From: Actinomycetes bacterium
GTDB taxonomy: Bacteria; Actinomycetota; Acidimicrobiia; Acidimicrobiales; RAAP-2
Reading direction: 5' to 3'
NCBI GenBank assembly: GCA_021791615.1
Contig: JAJYWG010000035.1
Span: forward strand, 1-40,072
Length of the DNA stretch: 40,072 nucleotides
Of this stretch, positions 15,486 to 24,091 are shown in pieces. Each line of letters opens with the position of its first letter. The stretch's first letter is position 1. The notes under the pieces are model-generated. The model worked only from the letters and a program-made list of their open reading frames with translations, searched no databases and had not been told where the DNA came from. A program made the position numbers and the translations under genes.

Positions 15486-18400
15486 ATGGGCACCGGAGTG
15501 ACGACACCGAAAGCTACCGGTGTCGTCTCGACGTCCAATCTGTCGGGAGCTATCGGACCGGGACCCATTGGGGCAGGACCCACCACCCGTCGACAACCCC
15601 AAGTGACGCCGTCGACTGCTCTGGCGAATATTCGGCGCCGCATTCCCGATGTCCTAGTGACCGCAGGCCTGTTGGCCATCGCCTTCGCTCAGGCTGCGGG
15701 CCGGATCGTCGTGGACACCAAGTTCGACCTCACCGTGGACCCCGGCAGATTTCTGGCCGCCGCCACCCGTCTCTGGGATCCTCTGGCGTACTTCGGCTCG
15801 GTGCAGAACCAGGCTTACGGGTACCTCATTCCGATGGGTCCCTTCTACTGGCTTGGTCACGTCCTTGGGGTTCCCGCTTGGATCACTCAGCGTGCATGGC
15901 TCGGACTCCTGTTTGCCATCGCCTACTGGGGAACCATCCTCGTGGCCCAAGAGCTCGGTATCGGTGGACGGTGGACCCAGATGTGCGGCGGCATAGCGTA
16001 CGCATTGTCGCCGATCATGCTCACTGCGGCATTGGCTTCGGCCGGCTTGCTGCCGGTCGTGCTCCTTCCTTGGGTCATGCTGCCCCTCCTCAGGGCATCT
16101 CACGGGAAGACCTCTCTCTCGGGAGCGGCCGCACGCTCCGGCGTCGCCATCCTCCTAATGGGAGGGGTAAACGCCACGTCAGTCTTCGCCGTGCTGCCGC
16201 TGCCGGCGATCTGGTTCCTCACCAGGAGAGCAGGGCCACAACGCAATCGACTGTTCGTCTACTGGGTGGGTGCCACCGTGCTCGCCACCGCGTGGTTTCT
16301 CGTAGCTCTCGTATTCCAGGGGAAGTACGGCTTCAACTTCATCCCGTACACCGAAACGGCGACGGCGACCACGAAGCTTGCCTCAGTCCCCGAAACCCTT
16401 CGAGGTGCAGGTGTATGGCTGTCACTGGTCACCATCAATGGCCAATGGACCCCTGCCGGCTACCTGTTCGAGACCCTTCCGGCCACCATCGTCGGAACCG
16501 CCTCCGTGGCAGCGGCAGGAATTTACGGTCTCACCCGACGCGACATGCCCGAGCGACTGTTCCTCGTGCTGTCGCTTGGACTGGCCTCGTTGGCAATCTG
16601 CGCTGGCTATTGGGGGGATCTCGGGGGGCCGCTGTCCGGGTTTGTCCGGTACCTTCTGACCGGTCCCCTCGCACCGCTCCGCAACGTCTACAAATTTCAG
16701 CCTGTCGTAACCTTTCCGCTGGTTCTGGGGCTCATTCACGCGCTTCACGTGTGGGGGCGGGCGATGGCACGCGCTCTGGGTGCTCTCCGCATGCTCGTGA
16801 TGGTCGGGTTCGTGGCACTGGTTGTGACGGCGTTGGCCCTAGCATCCTTCCCAGCCCTCGATGGCAACCTATACCCGGCCGGCTCGTATGCGGCCTTGCC
16901 GTCGTACTGGACCCAGGCTTCCCATTGGCTGAACGCACGGGGAGCGCTTTCGACCACCGTCGTACTTCCCGGAGCACCGTTCGGGAGATTCGACTGGGGC
17001 ACCACGAACGACCAGCCAATCGAAGCGCTCAGCAACGTCCCATGGGGAGATCGCAACATCGCACCACTGGGATCCATCGGCAACACGCAATTCCTCGACG
17101 CGCTGGACCGCGTCCTGGCGAACGGCCAGCCGGTTCCCGGGCTGGCTGAATATCTCGCGAGCGCTGGGGTCCGATACCTTCTGGTCGAGAACGACATCAA
17201 CTCTTCGGAGACCGGCAGCCCTCCGGCTGTGACGATCCGTACCGCCCTTGCCGGTGATCCAGGCATCTCCCGGGTTGCGCAGTTCGGACCGGTCGTCGTC
17301 AACGATGACTCGGGTCCCTTCGCCGAGGTCGACTTCGCCCCTCTCTCGGAGACCTCGGGACTCAGAGCATTGGAGATCTACCAGGTGGCTACCACCGGAT
17401 CGGGGAACTCCATGGTGACCACCTACCCTGCATCCACGGGTGTCGTGTTGTCTGGAGGACCCCAAGGCGTGTTGCCACTGGCTGCATCCGGTCAACTTGC
17501 GAACCAGGCAGTGGCGTTGGCAGGCGATGTCCTGGCACCGAAGTTCACAGATCCGACCTGGGTCGACACCGATAGCCAGCAGCTCCGTGACACCACATTC
17601 GGCCAGCTCTACGACAACGTTTCGTACGTCCTCCAGCCTAACGAAGCCGCTCCCACAGTCGGTGGAAACCCAAAGGAGTGGACCGTCGTCCCCGGGAACC
17701 GGCACGAGACGGTGAGTGTCCTCCATGGCGCGGCCTCGGTCACCGCGTCCTCCTATGGCACCCCTGTCGACCGGATCCCCGGATACCAGCCGTTGGACGC
17801 GTTCATCAACAATCCCGAAACGGCGAGCTGGGTTGCATCGGGCACGAATCTCCAAGATCCCTGGATCCAGATCACCTTTCACCATCCGGTCCCGATCAGC
17901 CGGATCGAGATCACCCCGCTGCACGACGGGCCGTGGCGGCCGATTGTGGAGCAGGTCGTGGTGTCCACCAGCCAGGGGAAGAGAGCCTCGTCGTTGACGC
18001 CCGACGAAGTCGCTCAATCGGTCCCGGTGGCTTCGGGCGACACCACGTTCCTACGGGTGACCATCGCCCGGCTTGCGAAGGCGCTGGAACCGGCCGCCGA
18101 TGCCGGACCAGGCTTCATCCACATTTCCATTCCCGGAGTAACTGTCTCCCAGAGCTGGAAGCTCCCTGCCGATGGAGCAACCGGGGCCGGTACCATTCCG
18201 TCGTACCTGTTCACATCACCGCTTCCGAACCAGTTCGCCTATCTGTCGGCCCCTGACGAGGAGCCACACATGTCGCGGATTTTCTCAGTGCCCTTCAAGG
18301 CGACTTTCCATGTCGATGCGACCATCACTCCGCTTCCTATACCTCAAATTGTGAAAGAGGCAAATACCACAGGATCTTTGGTGGTGCGTGCCTCCTCGAC

Positions 18401-20120
18401 GTTCGGCAACCTCCCGCTCTACAAGTCGGGGAACCTCATCGACAGCAGCACCCTGACCAGCTGGTGGGCTGGAGCCGGTGACAGCAACCCGCGCCTCACT
18501 TACACTTGGCCGCGCACTCTGACTCTGTCGTCGCTGGACTTCGCTCCCGATCTTGCCGCCAGCCGACCCGAAGTACTCCGCCTCACGACCCCGACGAAGA
18601 GCGAATTGGTGCAACTTCCGGCGACGGCAGGTACGGTGCAGTTCGCTCCGCTCACGACGAATCGGCTGACGGTGACGTTCCCGACTGAGCAGCGGCTCAC
18701 GGGATACAACATCCTCACCAACGGGGATACGGTAATACCCATCGGCATGGCCGAGCTGTCCTTTCCCGCCGTCACCGCCGTCTACCCGCCGGTGGCACAT
18801 CCCTTGAGTCGGCCGTTCACCCTGACGTGCGGTCACGGACCGACGATCGATGTCGACGGTCGGAACTACTCCACTGAAGTGACGGGCACCTACGCGCAGC
18901 TGAATGGCCTCGAACCGATGAGTGTCACCTTGTGCACCCCCCACAGTGACCTCACGTTGGGGCCCGGACTCCATACGTTGACGGTCCACGACTCCAAGCT
19001 GGCCATGAAAGTCACGTCGCTCTCCCTGAGCGGCACCCCCTTGCCCGCCGGTGCCGCGCCTCGTTCGGTCTCCATAGTTCACTGGGGAGCGACCCAGAGG
19101 ACGATCCGTGTCACTCCTGGGTCCCGAGCCATTATCGGCGTACATCAGAACTACAACGTCGGGTGGGTGGCCCGAGCCGGCGGGATCCAACTCAAGCCTG
19201 TCCGCCTCGACGGTTGGCAGCAGGGGTACATCCTCCCAGCCAGCACTTCTCCACAGACTGTCACACTCACGTTCGCACCGGAGAACCCCTTCCGCTATGC
19301 CCTTCTGGCGGGTGCGGCTTTAGCCTTCCTTCTCGTCGTGTGGGCCTGCATTCCCAACCGCCGACGCCGTCCCCGCATTCGTTCCGATGCGAGAAGTGAA
19401 TTACGCCCTAAGGCGAAGCACCGACCTCCCGTCCACGCTGCCTCCAGCAACCAAGTCCATCTCCGTGACTCCGGCGAGTCGGTGCCTCATCCGGCTGAAG
19501 GGAGCGGGCCGCGGGGAGCGTCGGAGGCTCGGGGCAGTGAACAGGGGCGGGCCCGCGGTCAGGCTCCGATCTCCTCCGTGCTCATGTCGCGCCACGGCTA
19601 TACGTCCCGACCCGTGGTCTCCACCCTGGTCCTCACCGCGGCGATGTTCCTTCTCATCGGACCAGCAGCCGTGATCGTCCCACTCCTCGTGGTCGTTCCC
19701 AGGATCGATCGTCCCTCCCGCCAACGATTCAAGGTCGTCGGAACCGATCTCAGCCTGGTAATCTCGGCAACCCGAAGGGCGATATCACTGCCGTGGCTGG
19801 CGTTCGCGGCCACGGTAGCTGCAGGCGTCGTGATTGCCATTCGACCAGGTCTCACATCGAATGCATTCTTCGGTCCGCTGAGCTTCACGGCACAGATTCT
19901 CGGCGGGGTGGCATTGGGGGCTCTCGTCGTCTCTCTGATCCCGGGTCTTGCCCGATGGGAGAGCAGCGGTGGCGACAGCGGACCGCCGGCCTGGCACCCA
20001 CCCCCACTGCCACTTGCGCCACCCCCGGGAGCGCCACCGCCACATCCGTCGCCATCACTGTCGACGTCTCCCGGTCCTCCGGCAGCGCCTGGCGTCTCGG
20101 CGACCGGCCGACATACCTGA
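15486..20120 (+). CDS. aftD: AftD-like alpha-(1,3)-arabinofuranosyltransferase (DUF3367)
   Basis: 1544 residues. The N-terminal GT-C core contains the family motif region from residue 77 (DTKFDLTVDPGRFLAAATRL, then WDP and QNQAYGYLIPMGPF), which closely follows mycobacterial AftD. Many membrane helices fill about 55-470. The large outside part holds two discoidin (F5/8 type C)-like modules, near 770-870 (SVTASSYGTP ... DPWIQITFHHPVPISRIEI) and about 965-1050 (LVVRASSTFG ... TSWWAG). Further helices are near 1280-1300 and 1390-1490, followed by a proline-rich cytoplasmic tail. AftD adds arabinofuranose branches from decaprenyl-phospho-arabinose onto arabinogalactan and lipoarabinomannan. Here it implies an arabinan-type or related furanose polymer. 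The exact sugar is inferred by homology. Its last codons run into a 17-bp tandem repeat. Confidence 0.9.
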   Translation: MGTGVTTPKATGVVSTSNLSGAIGPGPIGAGPTTRRQPQVTPSTALANIRRRIPDVLVTAGLLAIAFAQAAGRIVVDTKFDLTVDPGRFLAAATRLWDPLAYFGSVQNQAYGYLIPMGPFYWLGHVLGVPAWITQRAWLGLLFAIAYWGTILVAQELGIGGRWTQMCGGIAYALSPIMLTAALASAGLLPVVLLPWVMLPLLRASHGKTSLSGAAARSGVAILLMGGVNATSVFAVLPLPAIWFLTRRAGPQRNRLFVYWVGATVLATAWFLVALVFQGKYGFNFIPYTETATATTKLASVPETLRGAGVWLSLVTINGQWTPAGYLFETLPATIVGTASVAAAGIYGLTRRDMPERLFLVLSLGLASLAICAGYWGDLGGPLSGFVRYLLTGPLAPLRNVYKFQPVVTFPLVLGLIHALHVWGRAMARALGALRMLVMVGFVALVVTALALASFPALDGNLYPAGSYAALPSYWTQASHWLNARGALSTTVVLPGAPFGRFDWGTTNDQPIEALSNVPWGDRNIAPLGSIGNTQFLDALDRVLANGQPVPGLAEYLASAGVRYLLVENDINSSETGSPPAVTIRTALAGDPGISRVAQFGPVVVNDDSGPFAEVDFAPLSETSGLRALEIYQVATTGSGNSMVTTYPASTGVVLSGGPQGVLPLAASGQLANQAVALAGDVLAPKFTDPTWVDTDSQQLRDTTFGQLYDNVSYVLQPNEAAPTVGGNPKEWTVVPGNRHETVSVLHGAASVTASSYGTPVDRIPGYQPLDAFINNPETASWVASGTNLQDPWIQITFHHPVPISRIEITPLHDGPWRPIVEQVVVSTSQGKRASSLTPDEVAQSVPVASGDTTFLRVTIARLAKALEPAADAGPGFIHISIPGVTVSQSWKLPADGATGAGTIPSYLFTSPLPNQFAYLSAPDEEPHMSRIFSVPFKATFHVDATITPLPIPQIVKEANTTGSLVVRASSTFGNLPLYKSGNLIDSSTLTSWWAGAGDSNPRLTYTWPRTLTLSSLDFAPDLAASRPEVLRLTTPTKSELVQLPATAGTVQFAPLTTNRLTVTFPTEQRLTGYNILTNGDTVIPIGMAELSFPAVTAVYPPVAHPLSRPFTLTCGHGPTIDVDGRNYSTEVTGTYAQLNGLEPMSVTLCTPHSDLTLGPGLHTLTVHDSKLAMKVTSLSLSGTPLPAGAAPRSVSIVHWGATQRTIRVTPGSRAIIGVHQNYNVGWVARAGGIQLKPVRLDGWQQGYILPASTSPQTVTLTFAPENPFRYALLAGAALAFLLVVWACIPNRRRRPRIRSDARSELRPKAKHRPPVHAASSNQVHLRDSGESVPHPAEGSGPRGASEARGSEQGRARGQAPISSVLMSRHGYTSRPVVSTLVLTAAMFLLIGPAAVIVPLLVVVPRIDRPSRQRFKVVGTDLSLVISATRRAISLPWLAFAATVAAGVVIAIRPGLTSNAFFGPLSFTAQILGGVALGALVVSLIPGLARWESSGGDSGPPAWHPPPLPLAPPPGAPPPHPSPSLSTSPGPPAAPGVSATGRHT

Positions 20121-20173
20121 ATCCCGGACATACCTGAATCCCGGACATACCTGAATCCCGGACATACTTGACA
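20111..20173. repeat. 17-bp tandem repeat spanning the aftD stop codon
   Basis: Three perfect copies of a 17-base unit, ACATACCTGAATCCCGG, start at 20111, 20128 and 20145. A diverged fourth copy begins at 20162 and turns into TTGACA at 20168-20173. The aftD stop codon is the TGA inside the first copy. There are no spacers, so it is not a CRISPR array. Confidence 0.9.
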
Positions 20174-20274
20174 ATGGAGTCTTGCAACCCACCTCGCCCC
20201 GGCCAAACTCGGACGCGTCTTCTCGGCGAGGAGAGTCGTTTGCTCGGCACGTCCCGGTCGGGTCACGAGGGGCG

Positions 20275-21432
20275 ATGAGCCGGGTAGTAGCCTCCGCGCG
20301 CGTGGCTCCGCTCGCCTCCAAATCCGTCGAAGGCTCGACAGCCCTCCCTCGGACCGCTACGTCCGGGGCACTCCATATGCTCCACCACCCCGATCGACGG
20401 ACCACCTGGGTCGGACTGGGCGTGCTCCGATTCAAAGAGCCATTGGGGACCGACGAGCCGACTCTGCACGACTACCTCGCGTCGCGCCTCGCTGCAGTCC
20501 AGGCGGCACTCCCGCTCTCGGCTGCGCGAATCCGGGGTGATCGATGGGTCGCAGGGGCACCCTGCCGCCCCGAGGTGGTGACATCGGAAGACTCCATTCC
20601 GGCCGCGGTGGTGCGCGGCTTCGATCTGCACCGGGAACCTCCCCTGCGTGTGGTCGCCGCGGCTAACGGGATGTGGGTGACTATCGCCCTCCACCACGCC
20701 GCATTCGACGGTTCGAACGTCTTCACACTGTTCCGCATCATTGCCGGCCACCAGCCTCGGAGGGTTCCAAGAGCGAGAACGTTCGAGCGCCGGACGGTAC
20801 CTCCGTGGTCGATCTTGAAACGGCTGCTCAGGCCGGCGGATCCGGTGGTTCCGTCGTCGCCACCCCCGACCACCGATACGTTCGTTTCGGTGACGCTCCC
20901 GCTCGTCGGGCGTGACATCACGACCCGTTTACCGGATGCGTGCGTCGCCGCAACGCTGGACCACTGCAACCGCGCCGGTGCTCCGTGTCGGCGCGTCGGA
21001 CTCTCGCTTGGCCTCGTAGCCCATTCGGGCGACGGTGACATCTCGACCTACCGGCGCATCGATGCCCGTGCCGGTGGATCGCTGCGTCCAGCTATCGAGA
21101 GGTCCCTGGCGGCACGAGAGGAGCCTTGGGAGATCGTCCACGGAACGCGGCTCCTCAGGCTGGCAGCCCCGTTCGTAGGGCGGGTCTCCGACACGTTGCT
21201 GGTGTCGAACTTCGGTCGAGTCGAGATACCCGGCCTCCACGCCCTCGAGTGCTACCCGGTGGCCCGGGGCCGTTCGGCACTCGCATTCGGTGCAGTACGG
21301 GTCTCCGGTGGCCGATCGACGTTGACCCTCCGGGCCCGATATCTCTCTCCCGAGGATGGGCGCCGGATCCTCCTCGGAGTGATCGAGCACTTGACTCGAT
21401 CAGCGAGCCAGCTCCCAGAGGGCCCAAAGTGA
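20275..21432 (+). CDS. Condensation-domain/PapA-like acyltransferase
   Basis: 385 residues from the ATG at 20275 (GAGGGG just upstream; no better start is seen). The active-site motif HHxxxDG is present as H140-H-A-A-F-D-G146, within VTIALHHAAFDGSNVF. This motif defines CoA-dependent acyltransferases such as PapA proteins, WS/DGAT wax-ester synthases and NRPS condensation domains. The size suits a stand-alone enzyme of this superfamily (usually 400-460). The second half (SLGLVAHSGDGDIS, VSNFGRVEIPG) fits the SNxG-type loop of PapA-like enzymes. It probably transfers an acyl chain to an envelope glycolipid or sugar made by its neighbours. The gene lies downstream of aftD and upstream of a PlsC-like acyltransferase on the same strand. 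No NRPS modules are present nearby. Confidence 0.7.
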   Translation: MSRVVASARVAPLASKSVEGSTALPRTATSGALHMLHHPDRRTTWVGLGVLRFKEPLGTDEPTLHDYLASRLAAVQAALPLSAARIRGDRWVAGAPCRPEVVTSEDSIPAAVVRGFDLHREPPLRVVAAANGMWVTIALHHAAFDGSNVFTLFRIIAGHQPRRVPRARTFERRTVPPWSILKRLLRPADPVVPSSPPPTTDTFVSVTLPLVGRDITTRLPDACVAATLDHCNRAGAPCRRVGLSLGLVAHSGDGDISTYRRIDARAGGSLRPAIERSLAAREEPWEIVHGTRLLRLAAPFVGRVSDTLLVSNFGRVEIPGLHALECYPVARGRSALAFGAVRVSGGRSTLTLRARYLSPEDGRRILLGVIEHLTRSASQLPEGPK

Positions 21433-21477
21433 CAACTCGCCCGGTCGCCGTGGCCCACGGACCGGTACGATGGCGAT

Positions 21478-22359
21478 GTGCCTCCACCTCGCACGACTGA
21501 ACGAAGGGATCGCTCTTCGACCGCCGTCGTCCCGATCCGGCTCCCCTCCCAGGCCCCTGATCAGCCCGATGATCCTCGCCTCTCCGACGTCGACGAGTGG
21601 GGACGATCCGAGCGTGTGCGTACCCTCCTCCGTCAGATCTACGACCCGGTGTACTCCAAGTGGTTTCGAGCCGAGTGGGAGGGCCTCGAGAAGATACCGA
21701 CGGAAGGGGGTGCTTTACTCGTGGCCAACCACGCTGGGGCGATTCCATCCGACGCACCGGTCATCATGCACGGTATCGAAAAAGAGCTCGGCCGTCCGGT
21801 CTACGGATTGGCCGACTACTTCTTCCGCACCGTTCCCGTCGTCGGGACGTTGTGGAGCCGCGCCGGAGGTGTGTCCGCCAATCCGGACAACGCCTACCGC
21901 CTGCTCCACGATCAGCGCCAGCTCGCCGTCGTGTTCCCCGAAGGAACCAAGGGGCCGTCCAAGTCGTTCACGGACCGCTACCAGCTCCGCCGGTTCGGAA
22001 GAGGGGGGTTCGTCGAGATCGCCATGCGTACCGGCGTTCCCATAGTCCCCATTGCCGTGGTGGGGTCCGAAGAGTCGATGCCCGTGGTGTTCCGACTGCC
22101 GGCACTGGCCAAGCTCATCGGAGTGCCGTACTTTCCGATCACGGCGAACTTCATGATGCTCGGTCCACTCGGTGTCCTCGTTCCGTTCCCGGCGAAATTC
22201 CGTCTCCGGGTTCTCGATCCCGTGACGTTCGACGTCCCTCCTGATCAGGAGCGGTACTCCAAGAGCCGGGTGATGGACGAGGTCGAGAACATCCGGACTC
22301 TCATCCAAGAGACGATCTTCGACATGCTGCGCGACCGTCGCAGCATTTGGTTCGGCTGA
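21478..22359 (+). CDS. PlsC-like acyltransferase (Rv0502-type)
   Basis: 293 residues from a GTG. The HX4D motif of glycerolipid acyltransferases is visible as N84-H85-AGAIPS-D (in VANHAGAIPSDAPVI), and the second motif FPEGTKGPSK starts at residue 153. A short disordered N-terminus (PPPRTTERRDRSS) precedes the domain, as in mycobacterial Rv0502. It transfers an acyl group to a lysophospholipid or related acceptor at the membrane. The following gene encodes a GalE2-like epimerase, the same pair as Rv0502/Rv0501, which supports the assignment. The gene overlaps nothing; the epimerase starts 17 bp after its stop. Confidence 0.85.
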   Translation: MPPPRTTERRDRSSTAVVPIRLPSQAPDQPDDPRLSDVDEWGRSERVRTLLRQIYDPVYSKWFRAEWEGLEKIPTEGGALLVANHAGAIPSDAPVIMHGIEKELGRPVYGLADYFFRTVPVVGTLWSRAGGVSANPDNAYRLLHDQRQLAVVFPEGTKGPSKSFTDRYQLRRFGRGGFVEIAMRTGVPIVPIAVVGSEESMPVVFRLPALAKLIGVPYFPITANFMMLGPLGVLVPFPAKFRLRVLDPVTFDVPPDQERYSKSRVMDEVENIRTLIQETIFDMLRDRRSIWFG

Positions 22360-22376
22360 GGCGGAGGTTCGCCACG

Positions 22377-23456
22377 ATGGGCCGGAGGGTCCTTGTCACC
22401 GGAGCTGACACGTTCTGGGGAGGGCGCATGATCCAGGCCCTCGAAGGCGATCCCGACGTCGACATGATCCTGGGCATGGGATCGAGCAGTCCCTCGGTAC
22501 AGCTCGAGAGAGCCGAGTTCGTACGCGCCGACCAGACGTACTCCACCTTGAGCCGGATCGTCCGGGCGACTCAGGTCGACACCATCATCCACACGTTCTT
22601 GGTGGTGGACTCGACGCTCGTGCGCCCCCGCGTCCTCCACGAGATCAATGTGATCGGAACCATGAACCTGCTCGCCGCGGCCGGTGCAGCCGAATCGCCG
22701 GTCCGCCATGTCGTCGTGAAGTCGTCCACCCTCGTCTACGGCTCGTCGGAGAAGGATCCCAACACCTTTTCCGAAGATGAGCCCCGATCGTCGCCCCCGA
22801 GAACTCGTGTCGAGCGCTCGCTGGTAGAAGCGGAGAGCCTCGTGCGGGATTTTGCCGAGGACAATCCTTCAACCACGGTGACCTTACTGAGGTTCGCCAA
22901 CGTTCTGGGAAGCGACATCGTGACGTCGATCAGCAAGAATTTGTCCCGGCCAGTGTGTCCGTCGGTATTCGGGTTCGACCCGCTCGTCCAGTTCGTCGAA
23001 GAAGACGATGTCGTGCGGGCGCTGGAGTTCGTCACCCGCCATCAGCTGCCCGGCCTGTTCAATGTTGCCGGGTCGGGGCGACTCCCGTGGAGCGAAGTGG
23101 CCTCGATCTGCGGAACCCACCTCGTTCCTTTGCCTCCGGTGAAGCCGGCACTGGCTCTCAGACCCTTCATCCAGCTCGGGCTGTTCGATTTCCCCCCCGA
23201 GCTGGAATCCCTACTTCGCTTCGGGCGTGGGGTGGACACCCGGCGCCTGGTGGATGCCGGGTTCCGGTACCGCTACACGAGTGCCGGCGCGGTCCAAAAC
23301 TTCATCCGATCCCTGCGTCTGCGTCGAAGTGCCGGCCATCGTCCCGAGACCTACACTTACGAGCACGACGTCGAGCAGTTCTTCCGCCACTCCCCCTCCG
23401 TGGTCGTCCGGGGGGGACCGGCGCCTCCGGGCTCTTTCGGCCCCGGAGGGTCCTGA
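22377..23456 (+). CDS. NAD-dependent epimerase/dehydratase, GalE2-like
   Basis: 359 residues of the extended short-chain dehydrogenase family. It starts MGRRVLVTGADTFWGGRM, which carries the NAD loop (GADTFWGG), and the catalytic residues lie around KSSTLVYGSS (Y-xxx-K type regions are weakly kept). The ATG at 22377 is chosen because GGAGG stands nine bases upstream. The protein resembles mycobacterial Rv0501 (annotated GalE2) and the pairing with the PlsC-like gene is conserved. It may alter a nucleotide sugar or a lipid-linked intermediate. The C-terminal 30 residues are Gly/Pro-rich (GGPAPPGSFGPGGS). It ends the plus-strand block. Confidence 0.85.
   Translation: MGRRVLVTGADTFWGGRMIQALEGDPDVDMILGMGSSSPSVQLERAEFVRADQTYSTLSRIVRATQVDTIIHTFLVVDSTLVRPRVLHEINVIGTMNLLAAAGAAESPVRHVVVKSSTLVYGSSEKDPNTFSEDEPRSSPPRTRVERSLVEAESLVRDFAEDNPSTTVTLLRFANVLGSDIVTSISKNLSRPVCPSVFGFDPLVQFVEEDDVVRALEFVTRHQLPGLFNVAGSGRLPWSEVASICGTHLVPLPPVKPALALRPFIQLGLFDFPPELESLLRFGRGVDTRRLVDAGFRYRYTSAGAVQNFIRSLRLRRSAGHRPETYTYEHDVEQFFRHSPSVVVRGGPAPPGSFGPGGS
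23424..23449. terminator. Possible bidirectional terminator between convergent genes
   Basis: CCTCCGGG at 23424-23431 and CCCGGAGG at 23442-23449 form an 8-bp perfect stem with a 10-base loop. It is located in the last codons of the epimerase gene and 18 bp from the end of the convergent acetyltransferase gene. There is no T-run on either side. Confidence 0.35.
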
Positions 23457-23466
23457 GCGTGTGGGA

Positions 23467-24084
23467 TCACCAACGCCCTAACCAGGTCCAGAGCAGCTCA
23501 CGGCGACGGACCACCCACTCCTCGGCGGTGATGGCGAAGCGGGCGTGATCCTCCCATTGCCCGTTGATCTCCAAGAAGCGCTCCGCCACCCCCTCCATCC
23601 GCAACCCCAGCTTCTCCACCACCCTTAGGCTTGGTCGGTTGCGCGGGATGATCGAGATCTCGGCCCGGTGCAGGTACACGGCTTCGAATGCGAAGTGGAG
23701 CACCATGACCACCGCTTCAGGCACCAAACCTTGCCCTGCCATTTCCCGGTCGATCCAGTACCCTACGAAGCCGCTCTGGAAGGGGCCGCGCTGGATGGAC
23801 GAAAGGGTCACCTCACCGGCGAACCGGCCTTGATCGAATATGCCGAAACCGAACCCCGTTCCCATCTGCCGTTCCCGGTCACGGATGGCACACCGGGCGG
23901 TGAAGCTCCCCCGATCCTCGGCCACCTGGGGAGCGTCATGGGGACGAGGCTCCCAGGGGATCAGCCAGTCGCGGCAGCGTGAGCGGACCTCGATCCAGGA
24001 GTCGTAGTCTCCCGGACCCAGCGTTCGCAGGATAATGCGGCGCCCCGAGAGCTCCAACGGCGTCACGTTGGACGTGCGGGCCAT
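23467..24084 (-). CDS. RimJ/RimL-type GNAT N-acetyltransferase
   Basis: 205 residues. The GNAT fold starts with LSGRRIILRTLGPGDYDSWIEVR and includes FAGEVTLSSIQRG, VGYWIDREMAGQGLVPEAV (the acetyl-CoA loop R/Q-x-x-G-x-G/A) and the C-terminal NRPSLRVVEKLGLRMEGVAE motif typical of RimJ/RimL and ribosomal-protein or antibiotic acetyltransferases. The ATG at 24084 is used; a TTG lies just before it. The gene is seven bp after the aminotransferase gene on the same strand, so the two are probably co-transcribed. Substrate unknown. Confidence 0.9.
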   Translation of the reverse strand: MARTSNVTPLELSGRRIILRTLGPGDYDSWIEVRSRCRDWLIPWEPRPHDAPQVAEDRGSFTARCAIRDRERQMGTGFGFGIFDQGRFAGEVTLSSIQRGPFQSGFVGYWIDREMAGQGLVPEAVVMVLHFAFEAVYLHRAEISIIPRNRPSLRVVEKLGLRMEGVAERFLEINGQWEDHARFAITAEEWVVRRRELLWTWLGRW

Positions 24085-24091
24085 CAACCCG

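Noticed and set aside
20111..20173. CRISPR array
   Set aside because: The units are 17 bp, directly adjacent with no spacers, and no cas gene is in the window.
20168..20202. Promoter with TTGACA before the acyltransferase gene
   Set aside because: The -35 box is perfect but no -10-like sequence appears 16-18 bp downstream.
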